This document shows positions 26,293 to 34,395 of a stretch of 64,000 nucleotides of DNA, one piece after another. The stretch covers positions 49,298 through 113,297 of the forward strand of contig PLXY01000005.1 of the NCBI GenBank assembly GCA_003153295.1, in the 5' to 3' direction. The position numbers and the translations under genes are program-made. Source of the DNA: Parachlamydiales bacterium. GTDB taxonomy: Bacteria > Chlamydiota > Chlamydiia > Chlamydiales > Rhabdochlamydiaceae. The notes under the pieces were generated by a model, which saw nothing but the letters and a program-made list of their open reading frames with translations, was not told the DNA's origin and made no database searches. Position 1 is the stretch's first letter, and each line of letters begins with the position of its first letter.

Positions 26293-27218
26293 ACAGATCC
26301 TAAAAATTGGGTGAGATTTTTATACGCAATTTTCTCTACGATATCATGAGAAAGATGTTTTCTTAAAAGCTCAATTACTTTTGGGTAGCATGCCGCCGTA
26401 TCAAATCCCGGATTAAACATCGGAAGTAAATACTGAAGCTCAGGAGGCAAAGCATGATCGGCAAAAAAATCGGCTCCAAAGCAAAAATGATTTAAAAGTC
26501 CTAGATGATCGGCATGCTCGACCTGCCGAATAAAGTCTTCAGCTCCTTTGCTTCCTAAGAATACCCGCACAAAGTTCAATCCTATCACCCCACCTCGAGC
26601 GGCAATCTCTTGGGCTAGGTGATCGGGTAGATTTCTAGGATGGTTCGCAACTTTTCTGAAATTCGAATGGCTTGCAATCGGAACGATATCCAAATTTTCA
26701 ATCTCATCTAAGATATCCCCAGCCAATCGATCGGACGTATGGCTTAAATCAATCGCGATCTTTTTCCCGTTCATCCACCGCAGCAGTTGTCGTCCATCTT
26801 CTTTAAGGCCTATAGAGGTTGCATTGCCTCCGCCGAAACGGTTTTCCGTATTCCAGGTTAAACTCACATAGGCAATTCTTCCTGTCTTTTCATAAAATTT
26901 CTGCAATCTTTCCAATCCTTGATCTAACGGTTCGTTCTCTTCACAAAAACCCGAGGCATTCTCGATAGAGACCATAGTTTTTATCTCTTTACCCAGCACA
27001 GGATATTTTTGAGATAGCTCAACAAAACTTTCAGCCTGTTTCATGCCTTTCTGAGTCGATCCGTGCTTTGTTTCGGTGAAGATAGCTAGCGTCTGGAGGG
27101 CCACCCCTCCGGCCTGCAACATAGCAATCGAAGCCCTGGAAGCAGGATCATAGGCGGTATGACGCGTGTCATCAGCCAAATAAGAGAGAAGATCGCAGTG
27201 AAGATCGGCAACTTGCAT
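26289..27218 (-). CDS. Membrane dipeptidase (peptidase family M19)
   Basis: 309 residues matching renal-dipeptidase-type M19 zinc enzymes: H7-x-D9 (DLHCDLLSY), IDLSHTSD, ASHSNFRKV, and NFVRVFLGS in the last third. It hydrolyses dipeptides, including D-amino-acid-containing ones in bacteria. There is no obvious signal peptide, so it may act in the cytoplasm on imported muropeptides. The operon with namZ downstream supports a role in cell-wall peptide turnover. Confidence 0.9.
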   Translation of the reverse strand: MQVADLHCDLLSYLADDTRHTAYDPASRASIAMLQAGGVALQTLAIFTETKHGSTQKGMKQAESFVELSQKYPVLGKEIKTMVSIENASGFCEENEPLDQGLERLQKFYEKTGRIAYVSLTWNTENRFGGGNATSIGLKEDGRQLLRWMNGKKIAIDLSHTSDRLAGDILDEIENLDIVPIASHSNFRKVANHPRNLPDHLAQEIAARGGVIGLNFVRVFLGSKGAEDFIRQVEHADHLGLLNHFCFGADFFADHALPPELQYLLPMFNPGFDTAACYPKVIELLRKHLSHDIVEKIAYKNLTQFLGSV

Positions 27219-27270
27219 GAACTTATCCCGATAGTAGAAAATTTTGATTTTTGAAGGATTTTTTCAGATA

Positions 27271-27328
27271 TTTAAAAACCACTTCGTAAGACTTACTTGA
27301 ATAAGTAGACCAAGAAGTGGTTTTTAAA
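27271..27328. repeat. Strong 15-bp inverted repeat between divergent genes
   Basis: TTTAAAAACCACTTC and its exact complement flank a 28-base loop that contains a second small stem (ACTTA/TAAGT). It lies in the 286-base gap upstream of both flanking genes, so termination is not the obvious role. It could be a small mobile repeat, a leader RNA structure or a regulatory site. Confidence 0.6.
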
Positions 27329-27504
27329 GAGAAGGGAAAAGACTCGAAAAGCATATTTCTCAAATATCGGGTTATGTTCATAAATTTAATTATGAGATCT
27401 ATCTTGATAAAATCAAAAGGACTAAAAAAATATTGCGACACAAACCCCATTGATAATAACTCCTTAATCCATCAAAATTTCCGTACTAAAAACAGGAATA
27501 TATT

Positions 27505-28404
27505 ATGCGACTTACTTTTCCTACAGTATCTCCGACTAGCCCCTACTCTCTTCTTTTTCAAGCAGCCCTTACTTGCCTGCCGATCACAGTGGCTTTTGTT
27601 GCAGAGAGGCTATTCGGCCATACCAAGCTGATGCAGAATGTCCCTAATTTTCTCCGGGGGTTAGGAGCAGTTTCTATAGTGACCCTAGCCGAGAATAAAT
27701 GGGCACGTAGAGCCGGCTTAGCTTTATGGGTAATGTTTGAAGCTTATAGATATCACTATCCCTTTGTTACTGCCCAGATAAACCAGGTAAAACCACTCTC
27801 TAAACCAGATAAGAAACAGTATTACTGGGAAACCCATAATATCCTTAATGTTGCTAGCCAATTAATGTCCCATATAGAAGAAAAAGGAATCGAAGAAAAA
27901 GGTATTTATCGGCTATCTGGAGCTGATAAACTCCTCAAGGAGGACTTACAAGCTTTAGACAGTCTTCTATCGACAACCCCATCAGAACACCCTGGCAACT
28001 TAGATGGAATTTTGGATAACATTAAAAAATATCAATTTATACATACTCCTGCCTCCATTTTGAAAGGACTTTTCAAACGTTTAAAAACCCCTCTTTTACA
28101 GCCTATCGCTGAAACACTTCACCAGATCTCTGCAAATAAAAAACATCCCAATAAAAATGCTGCTTATCGTGAAGCTCTTTCAACCCTTCCTCATTTTGAA
28201 CAAGAACTCGCTCACATCACCATTCGTCACCTAGGACATATTGCAAAGCAAAGCAAAACGAACCACATGACCAGTGAAAATTTAGCTAGGATCTTCATGG
28301 TTTCTTTTTTTGAAATTGCAGATCGGGATTACCTGACAGCACCGGAGAAGATAAAAAACTACACCTCAGCGCTGGCAGATCTCATTGAGAATTATCAAGA
28401 CTGA
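27505..28404 (+). CDS. RhoGAP-domain membrane protein, probable effector (copy 1)
   Basis: 299 residues. Two hydrophobic stretches (about 14-34 and 50-82) precede a C-terminal domain that matches eukaryotic RhoGAP in order and spacing. It has a helix before GIYRLSG (R136 in the arginine-finger position), PASILKGLFKRLKTPLLQP (the 'LLK.FLR.LP.PL' segment), YREALSTLPHFEQELAHITI (the 'LP..N...L..L..HL' segment) and NHMTSENLARIFM (the 'KMT..NLA.VF' motif). RhoGAPs switch off Rho-family GTPases by stimulating GTP hydrolysis. The hydrophobic pair resembles inclusion-membrane proteins, so a host-facing GAP is inferred. It has a close paralog 68 bases downstream. Confidence 0.82.
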   Translation: MRLTFPTVSPTSPYSLLFQAALTCLPITVAFVAERLFGHTKLMQNVPNFLRGLGAVSIVTLAENKWARRAGLALWVMFEAYRYHYPFVTAQINQVKPLSKPDKKQYYWETHNILNVASQLMSHIEEKGIEEKGIYRLSGADKLLKEDLQALDSLLSTTPSEHPGNLDGILDNIKKYQFIHTPASILKGLFKRLKTPLLQPIAETLHQISANKKHPNKNAAYREALSTLPHFEQELAHITIRHLGHIAKQSKTNHMTSENLARIFMVSFFEIADRDYLTAPEKIKNYTSALADLIENYQD

Positions 28405-28472
28405 TCGTATATCTCTATTGCCAACAACTCTTTTATCGATCAAAATTTCTGTAAAAAACAGGGGAATATCTC

Positions 28473-29339
28473 ATGCGATTAACCTTTCCTGCCCTCTCGA
28501 CAAACAGTTCTGTTAATTACTGCATTCAAGCAGCCCTCGCATGTCTCCCTCTAGCAGTCGATCTTCTGGCTAAACACTTTTTTGCCCAAAATGTTCGTTT
28601 GGATCACTTAAGTACAGTATTAGGTTTAGGTTCTTTAGCAACTCTCAAAAACAACAAATGGGCACTCGGAGGTGGTACTCTTCTTTGGGGAATTTATAAA
28701 TTATATACAGCATTTTATCCCCATTATGAACCATCTATTGTCATTTCTGCTCCGTCTGACAAATCTTCTTCCGTCATTGTTGAGCAGCCCAGCCCAGAAA
28801 CTCCATTGCATTATGCTGTCACAGAGGTCCAAACTTTAGCACCTAGTGTAATCAAATATATTGAGGAAAATTGCATTGCTGATCCAAACCTCTATGGCAA
28901 AGGAGGAACTCATAGCATCCGTAAGGGATCTCAAGTGATGGATGTTTTTCAAAGTCTTATAAAATTGGGTTCTAATAAAGCTTCTAAAGCAGGAGCTATA
29001 TTTAAAAATCTTTATAAATGCTTACCAACTCCCCTCTTACAGCCGATTGTTGAAGATCTTCGGAACGCTTCCAAAGTAAATAAAAATAAAACTCAAGCTT
29101 ATAAGACTGCAATTGAAAAGTTGGATGAGAATAATCTAGAAATTTTCCGTTTGGCAATGGGGCATTTAGGGCGTGTTACAGCCCATAGCGATACGAACAA
29201 ACTAACCCCTGAAAACGTAGCGATTATTTTTACTCCCGTCTTCTTTAAAATCGAAACAGGGCACCCATTAGTCGAATTTCAACTTGACGCTCTAACTTCC
29301 ATTCTGAAATACCTCATCGAACATTCTACTCACCTATAG
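28473..29339 (+). CDS. RhoGAP-domain membrane protein, probable effector (copy 2)
   Basis: 288 residues, tandem paralog of the preceding gene (shared start MRLTFP, QAALACLPLAVD). After two hydrophobic stretches (about 15-36 and 48-80) and a Ser/Pro-rich linker, the RhoGAP domain shows HSIRKGSQ (R150 in the finger position, but the GIYRLSG context is lost), FKNLYKCLPTPLLQP, and TNKLTPENVAIIFTPVFF, which is the closest match to the eukaryotic consensus in this region. The divergence around R150 leaves GAP activity in doubt; it may bind GTPases without turning them over. Probable co-transcription with its neighbours. Confidence 0.78.
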   Translation: MRLTFPALSTNSSVNYCIQAALACLPLAVDLLAKHFFAQNVRLDHLSTVLGLGSLATLKNNKWALGGGTLLWGIYKLYTAFYPHYEPSIVISAPSDKSSSVIVEQPSPETPLHYAVTEVQTLAPSVIKYIEENCIADPNLYGKGGTHSIRKGSQVMDVFQSLIKLGSNKASKAGAIFKNLYKCLPTPLLQPIVEDLRNASKVNKNKTQAYKTAIEKLDENNLEIFRLAMGHLGRVTAHSDTNKLTPENVAIIFTPVFFKIETGHPLVEFQLDALTSILKYLIEHSTHL

Positions 29340-29349
29340 GAACTTGAAC

Positions 29350-30558
29350 ATGACAATCTCTTCGATTCTAACCACTATTTCAAGATACCCAGGATATTTT
29401 TTTGGACTCTCATTACTGCCTAGCGCTGCTGATCAACTTGTCCAAGTTATTTTTTCTAAAAGAGGCCCAGTTTATATCACTGAAGCAACTTCCATTTTAG
29501 CCGCTGCTGTTTCGTACACTTTTTTATCACACCAACTTTCCTCTTCAACTTTTAACATAGCTGCCCCCATCCTCTATTTATCCTATAAGGCCTCTAGTTA
29601 TTTTTGGCGTGCAAAGCAAAAACCAGCTACTGCTGTCCCCCCTTCTTCCAATAAAACTTCTTCTCTGCCTCCAGATAACTCCTCCTCTTCTCCTGCTTCA
29701 TCTACAGTGCCTTTTAATCCACGACCTAAAAAAGAACATTCCGTCGATGATTCAGTTTTAGTAACAAAGCCTCTCCCAAGAAATTCTGACTCTGCTAAAG
29801 ACAATAAGGTTGAAAAAACTGAAAAGCTTGTGAATTTAGATTCGGCTACACCACCCACTCTCCCCTCCCTTAATACCTCTTCCCGTGCTGATTTGCCGCC
29901 GCCCTTAGTAATTCCTCAGGCCGCAGAAGCAACGAAGGCCGAGAGAAAAAAAGCAACTGTCGAAAGGGGGAAATTATTTGAGAGAATTATTGCATACGAT
30001 CCGCGTATCCCTCTATGGGTTATGTCTATTCAACAAATCCCCCTTCAGAACGAAAAAGTGAAAAGTGGGAAAAACAACACTATCAAAGTTAAAAAAGAAA
30101 AATTCAAAGCACAAATCCGTTTTGTGGAGACGCATCTTTTTAAATTAGACACAGACCAAGTCCCAGCATTGAATCAAGAAAAATGCTCAGTGACCGAAAA
30201 TACTCTTTTTTTCTGGTTTGAATTGAAAAAGAAACCTCATGGAGAAAATGTTGGAACCTTCAATCTCATTCCGTTAGTCCTCTTAGAATCCTTGCGTTCC
30301 ACTGACACAACCTTTTCTTTGGTTATCAAAGAACAGGATCGGCAATTTAATATCGCCTTTGAAGGAAATCATTTAGAACGGCTAAAGACTTTTGCAGAAA
30401 AAATAAAAGTATGCCGACAAATTGAATCTATTCCTAGTCCCAGCATAGAAAGCGACTCCGAGTCTTCTAAAGATATCTTGCACCCTCTGGTCTTCAATAT
30501 TCTTAAAGATAAACTTCGCGCAAAATGTTATTTAGAACCTTTTATGCAAAAAATCTAG
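29350..30558 (+). CDS. Hypothetical membrane protein with Pro/Ser-rich linker
   Basis: 402 residues from the ATG at 29350, with AGGAA 8 bases upstream. The N-terminus has about three hydrophobic stretches (up to residue 75). A disordered linker of about 110 residues follows, rich in Pro, Ser and Lys (SSLPPDNSSSSPASSTVPFN, DLPPPLVIPQ). The C-terminal globular domain (about 205-400) has alternating strands and charged residues (FKAQIRFVETHLFKL, LFFWFELKKKPHGE). The gene starts 10 bases after the second RhoGAP gene and has similar architecture, so it may belong to the same effector set. The C-terminal domain is not recognised. Confidence 0.68.
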   Translation: MTISSILTTISRYPGYFFGLSLLPSAADQLVQVIFSKRGPVYITEATSILAAAVSYTFLSHQLSSSTFNIAAPILYLSYKASSYFWRAKQKPATAVPPSSNKTSSLPPDNSSSSPASSTVPFNPRPKKEHSVDDSVLVTKPLPRNSDSAKDNKVEKTEKLVNLDSATPPTLPSLNTSSRADLPPPLVIPQAAEATKAERKKATVERGKLFERIIAYDPRIPLWVMSIQQIPLQNEKVKSGKNNTIKVKKEKFKAQIRFVETHLFKLDTDQVPALNQEKCSVTENTLFFWFELKKKPHGENVGTFNLIPLVLLESLRSTDTTFSLVIKEQDRQFNIAFEGNHLERLKTFAEKIKVCRQIESIPSPSIESDSESSKDILHPLVFNILKDKLRAKCYLEPFMQKI

Positions 30559-30573
30559 CAAAACAGGAACTGT

Positions 30574-30885
30574 ATGGCACTCCTGATTTCCCGACAAGAT
30601 TTCTGTGGTTATATCCACCTTTGTGTTTCGTATGCAGACGAAATTGATTCCTGTCTGTTGACCCATAGTATCGACTTCAAGGTCGATGAAGTTGGAAAAT
30701 TGTTTGCGAAGGCAACCAAGAAAATGTCTAATGGGAAATGGACAGACAGCTTCTTAATTCAGGAAGAAGACATCTTTTTTGTCGCAGACAAAAAGAGTAT
30801 TAACTACGAACAGAATGTTCTCCCCACTGGAGAGGCCGTACAAGCCCGAACCCGGGGAAAAAATCGTAGATCAACTGGGCAATAG
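30574..30885 (+). CDS. Small hypothetical protein, last gene of the RhoGAP cluster
   Basis: 103 residues, an AGGAA site before the ATG, 15 bases after the previous stop. A beta-rich N-terminal part (FCGYIHLCVSYADEID) and a basic C-terminal tail (QARTRGKNRRSTGQ). No family recognised. It could be a small partner or the remnant of a larger gene. Confidence 0.5.
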   Translation: MALLISRQDFCGYIHLCVSYADEIDSCLLTHSIDFKVDEVGKLFAKATKKMSNGKWTDSFLIQEEDIFFVADKKSINYEQNVLPTGEAVQARTRGKNRRSTGQ

Positions 30886-30891
30886 AGCTCT

Positions 30892-30915
30892 TTTAGTTTC
30901 GCATGTGAAACTAAA
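30892..30915. terminator. 9-bp stem-loop between convergent genes
   Basis: TTTAGTTTC-GCATGT-GAAACTAAA lies between the + strand gene ending at 30885 and the − strand gene ending at 30952. There is no long T-tail, so it is a possible weak bidirectional terminator. Confidence 0.5.
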
Positions 30916-30951
30916 TCCCCTCCCTGCTCGATCTTATATCCTAATTTCGCC

Positions 30952-32052
30952 TTAGAAGTCTAAGTTCCAACGGAAAGTAAGCCCTTGAATACCGATCCAA
31001 CCAGAATCCAGTGTCGTCAGCTTGGCTGCTGTCGGCGCTGTAGTAGAAGTCCGGATGACCTCATGCAGATTGGCCCAAATGTTCAACTCATAACCTAAGA
31101 AAATCTCTGTCCGGAATTTCTTAAACGATTGCTGCCAGGAAGGTCCAGCAAAAGCTTGAAAATGGGGAACCAGTCTCGTATCTTGATAATGAGCATTTCT
31201 TAAAGGAAGGGATAGATCAAATCCCGGTGCAGGAAAGTGTGATTTTTGCTTACTCACATTGTGAAAGTCTCCAGCGAGGAAAGATCCTGCAGCTCCCGCT
31301 GTCAAAAAGTAGCCTCCTTTACCCAGGAACCAATCGGCCATACCGCCTAATTGCAAACCCGCTCCGGTGAAATGCCACTGGTTATGCAAATGACTGGTAT
31401 TACCACCCGTATCGCGATAGTTGATTTCCCAGTTTTGACGAAGCCAGCCGATCGTTGCACCTCCAAAGATCCGAATGCGAAGATGAGGATTGGGATGAAA
31501 ACGGCGTGTGGCTAAAAGATCGATCAAGTGCATGCGAAAATTAATTTCGCTGTCTGCATGGGCTAAAGGGGTAGCGCCGGTAGGATCAGGCTGGGGCCAG
31601 GTGCCATTCAGAAAAAGTCCCGGATCCGTTGGGCTGCTGACACTTTCATGTCCCGCTGATAAGAAATACGTGTATTGAATTTGCGCATCCCAATAGTGCG
31701 GCGCATTGAAATATCCGAGGTTGCAACGGAAACCCGGATCCCATCCAAATTCCGCTCGTTTGTAATGTCCCACAGCATCGGTAGGATCTCCCCAGGCCGG
31801 CTTTTTCATTTTGATGGCATAATCAAGAGCGCCTTCATTCACAGTCCAATAGAGAAACTCAAGGTTGAAAAATTCGACCTTGGTGTCTTTACTAAAGAGA
31901 TCGCAGTCATAACTACAGGTCACAACTTTGGGTTTAACCGGATGTTCAGGAGTATTCTTTGGGGGTTTTGCTGGCTCTTTAGCCGCGATGGTTTCATTCG
32001 AATAAAGGGATGCTGTTAAACAACTCAAAGCAAGGGCAATTTTGTATTTCAT
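30952..32052 (-). CDS. MOMP-like outer membrane beta-barrel protein
   Basis: 366 residues; GAGGAA precedes the ATG at 32052. A signal peptide (MKYKIALALSCLTASLYS) and a Lys/Pro-rich linker (AKEPAKPPKNTPEHPVKPK) lead to barrel blocks FFNLEFLYWTVNEGALDYAI, FGWDPGFRCNLGYFNAPHYW and LQLGGMADWFLGKGGY, ending in LTFRWNLDF. It is a more distant member of the MOMP-like set, 20 kb from the others. Role inferred as for them. Confidence 0.85.
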   Translation of the reverse strand: MKYKIALALSCLTASLYSNETIAAKEPAKPPKNTPEHPVKPKVVTCSYDCDLFSKDTKVEFFNLEFLYWTVNEGALDYAIKMKKPAWGDPTDAVGHYKRAEFGWDPGFRCNLGYFNAPHYWDAQIQYTYFLSAGHESVSSPTDPGLFLNGTWPQPDPTGATPLAHADSEINFRMHLIDLLATRRFHPNPHLRIRIFGGATIGWLRQNWEINYRDTGGNTSHLHNQWHFTGAGLQLGGMADWFLGKGGYFLTAGAAGSFLAGDFHNVSKQKSHFPAPGFDLSLPLRNAHYQDTRLVPHFQAFAGPSWQQSFKKFRTEIFLGYELNIWANLHEVIRTSTTAPTAAKLTTLDSGWIGIQGLTFRWNLDF

Positions 32053-32108
32053 AATTCCTCGTTATCTTACACATACGAAGAATCTTTTTTTGAATCAAGA
32101 GCTGTTAT

Positions 32109-32876
32109 CTATAATTTTGCTGACGGATGCCAATGATAGACGTTCTGATCCTTATTCCATTTTTTTATTTTTTCGGAAAACATCATTCCCATTCCTTGAG
32201 CGATACGTTCCGAATAAATATTATCTGCTCGAGAAATAGCAACAGCTTCCGTTAAGGGATGACCTTCGATCATGAATGGTTTCCCTTCCCATTTATAATG
32301 GACTTGGATGAGAGCGGCTAGATATTTCAGAATAAACCGCGCACCTTCAGTTCCATATCCTTGATGCCATTTGTTTCTAGGGATCATATAGGCTACTTCA
32401 GCCCGACCGGGAGTTCCTGAATAGCCCGCTACTATATGTCCCACAAATTCCCCTTTTTTGAACATCACAAACCCACTCAGAGGATTTTTTTCAGCCCATC
32501 GTTTGACTAATTCAGCAAGTCTATTTTCGGCTAGTTTAATCTGTTTTTTTTCCCATTTCTCAAGACCTTCTTTTTCAAGACGAGCCTCATGATCGGTCAT
32601 TTTTTCCATCACTTCAGGATCAATAAATAAAGCACGGAAATGAATTAAATCCTGAATTAAAACTTGACGGATGAATAAATCGCCGGTCTCATGAGAAATG
32701 GGGGTATGACGACTGTAAAAATCCCTAATCTTTTCTTCAAGAGTAGAGCTGGAAATTGTTTGCCAAATCCATGCTTTAAGAGGCACAATCCAAAAACTCT
32801 GGCTTGCGGGGGGATTAGTCGATTCTTTAGCGGGAGAAGTAGCTAGCGGTGTAGAAATCGATGGAATTATGGACAT
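32109..32876 (-). CDS. GNAT family N-acetyltransferase
   Basis: 255 residues. The first 40 are Ser/Thr/Pro-rich and low in structure. The C-terminal half carries the acetyl-CoA-binding motif A, RNKWHQGYGTEGARFILKYL (the Q/R-x-x-G-x-G type), after FVGHIVAGYSGTPGRAEVAY. Such enzymes acetylate amines on proteins or small molecules; the substrate is unknown. The long middle helix (EKEGLEKWEKKQIKLAENRL) is an unusual insertion for the family. Monocistronic by spacing, convergent or tandem with none. Confidence 0.8.
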   Translation of the reverse strand: MSIIPSISTPLATSPAKESTNPPASQSFWIVPLKAWIWQTISSSTLEEKIRDFYSRHTPISHETGDLFIRQVLIQDLIHFRALFIDPEVMEKMTDHEARLEKEGLEKWEKKQIKLAENRLAELVKRWAEKNPLSGFVMFKKGEFVGHIVAGYSGTPGRAEVAYMIPRNKWHQGYGTEGARFILKYLAALIQVHYKWEGKPFMIEGHPLTEAVAISRADNIYSERIAQGMGMMFSEKIKKWNKDQNVYHWHPSAKL

Positions 32877-32985
32877 TTGAAATTCCTTTATTAAACAAAT
32901 GTTTGAGCAGAAAAAGCTTAATCTTTAAACTTAAATAAGTTCAATTCAAAGATTTTTTATATTTCATTTGTGGTACAATATAAGT

Positions 32986-34359
32986 ATGCGCTTTAAAAAA
33001 TTTATTTTTCTTTCCTGTGCTTTTTTGTTCGGCTTTAGGCCGCTTCCTTCCGCTGCTCCGGTAGAAGAAGAATACCCAGTCGTTATCTTGGGAGGCGGAG
33101 TTGCCGCCTTAACTGCGGCTGTCCAAGTCAGCCAAGCAGGATTTCAACCTCTTCTAATTACAGGTCCCAGTCCCGGCGGGATTATCGTCCAATCCCACAG
33201 CATCCATAACTGGCCCGGAGAAATCGAAATCTCAGGCACAGAGCTAGCCGATAAATTGCAAAAACAAGCCAAGAGCTGCGGAGCTCTTTTTCTTTCCGGT
33301 CAAGTCATCGATGTCGATATCTCTAAACAACCTTTTGTCTTCACTGTCCAAAACAGTTCCGATCCTTCAAAGATCCAAAAAATCCGAGCCCGCACCTGTA
33401 TTATCGCTTTGGGCGCTCTTCCAAAACTTTTGCAAGTGCCAGGAGAAGAAGAAAACCTCTTCACCAACATTTTCACCTGCGCGCCTTGCGACGGACTGCG
33501 GTATAAAGATAAGACAGTCGCCGTCATTGGAGGCGGGGATAGCGCACTTACTGAAGCCCACTATCTATCAAACCTCGCACAAAAAGTCTATCTCATCATC
33601 CGAAAAGATCAATTTAAAACGATCCAGCCCAAATACAGAGACTCTATTTTGTCCCGGCCTAACATTGAAGTCCTCTACAACACCTCTGTCGAAGCCTTCC
33701 AAAAAAATAACCAAGACCTTTCTTTAAACCTGGCTACTCCTCAAGGTCCAAAGCAGCTCACCGTTCAGGGAGCCTTCCTAGCAATTGGCTCTTTGCCAAA
33801 CACGGCTCTTTTCAAAGGCAAGCTTGATTTAGATAAAGAAGGCTATATTGTCCTCAAAAACCAGCAAGAGACTTCTGTTCCCCGCGTCTTTGCTGCAGGC
33901 GATGTCTCCGATAAGATTTTTAAACAAGCGATGACCGCTGCCGGCGATGCGACAAAAGCCGCCCTCCAAGCTCAGAAATATTTCGAGGCTAAAAACTTGG
34001 CCCAAGCAGCTCCAGCGGAAACTCTCAAACCTGCCGAGATCAAAGAGCTTGCTTCTCTGGACAATCTGGACACGATCGTCTCTTCCTCTAAAAAACCGGT
34101 CGTTGTTTATTTTTATTCAAAGAGTTGCTCCCCTTGCCGATCGTTCAGTTATACCTATGAACTCTGGGCCTCTCAATTCCGTGACAAAGCCATCTTTGTC
34201 AAAGCCAATGATAAAATCGCCCCTGATGTCTTCTATGCCTACAAAATCAATAGCATTCCCACCGTCTTGGTTTTAGATAAAGGGAAGCTCATCTTTCAAG
34301 GCCGCGGATCGGAACTCGCAAAACTTCCTTCTGTTTTGGAAAAACCAGACACAAAATAA
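32986..34359 (+). CDS. Thioredoxin reductase fused to thioredoxin, with signal peptide
   Basis: 457 residues from the ATG at 32986. The FAD motif GGGVAALTAA (about 37-46) follows a predicted signal peptide (MRFKKFIFLSCAFLFGF, cleavage near PSAA). The redox centre is C165-A-P-C168 (FTCAPCDG) and the NADPH motif is GGGDSALTEA. The C-terminal 100 residues are a thioredoxin with C381-S-P-C384 (SKSCSPCRSF) and a cis-Pro block SIPTVLVL. Enzyme role: NADPH-dependent reduction passed to its own thioredoxin domain, a fusion seen in Mycobacterium leprae. Export would deprive it of NADPH, so either the leader is a membrane anchor or the protein works in an NADPH-accessible host compartment; unresolved. 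Confidence 0.88.
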   Translation: MRFKKFIFLSCAFLFGFRPLPSAAPVEEEYPVVILGGGVAALTAAVQVSQAGFQPLLITGPSPGGIIVQSHSIHNWPGEIEISGTELADKLQKQAKSCGALFLSGQVIDVDISKQPFVFTVQNSSDPSKIQKIRARTCIIALGALPKLLQVPGEEENLFTNIFTCAPCDGLRYKDKTVAVIGGGDSALTEAHYLSNLAQKVYLIIRKDQFKTIQPKYRDSILSRPNIEVLYNTSVEAFQKNNQDLSLNLATPQGPKQLTVQGAFLAIGSLPNTALFKGKLDLDKEGYIVLKNQQETSVPRVFAAGDVSDKIFKQAMTAAGDATKAALQAQKYFEAKNLAQAAPAETLKPAEIKELASLDNLDTIVSSSKKPVVVYFYSKSCSPCRSFSYTYELWASQFRDKAIFVKANDKIAPDVFYAYKINSIPTVLVLDKGKLIFQGRGSELAKLPSVLEKPDTK

Positions 34360-34384
34360 CAGTCTCGGGGAAACCCGAGACTGT
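34359..34384. terminator. Bidirectional terminator after the TrxR-Trx gene
   Basis: ACAGTCTCGGG-GAAA-CCCGAGACTGT is a perfect 11-bp stem with a GAAA tetraloop, between the stop at 34359 and the convergent stop at 34396. Confidence 0.88.
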
Positions 34385-34395
34385 AATATTATCTA

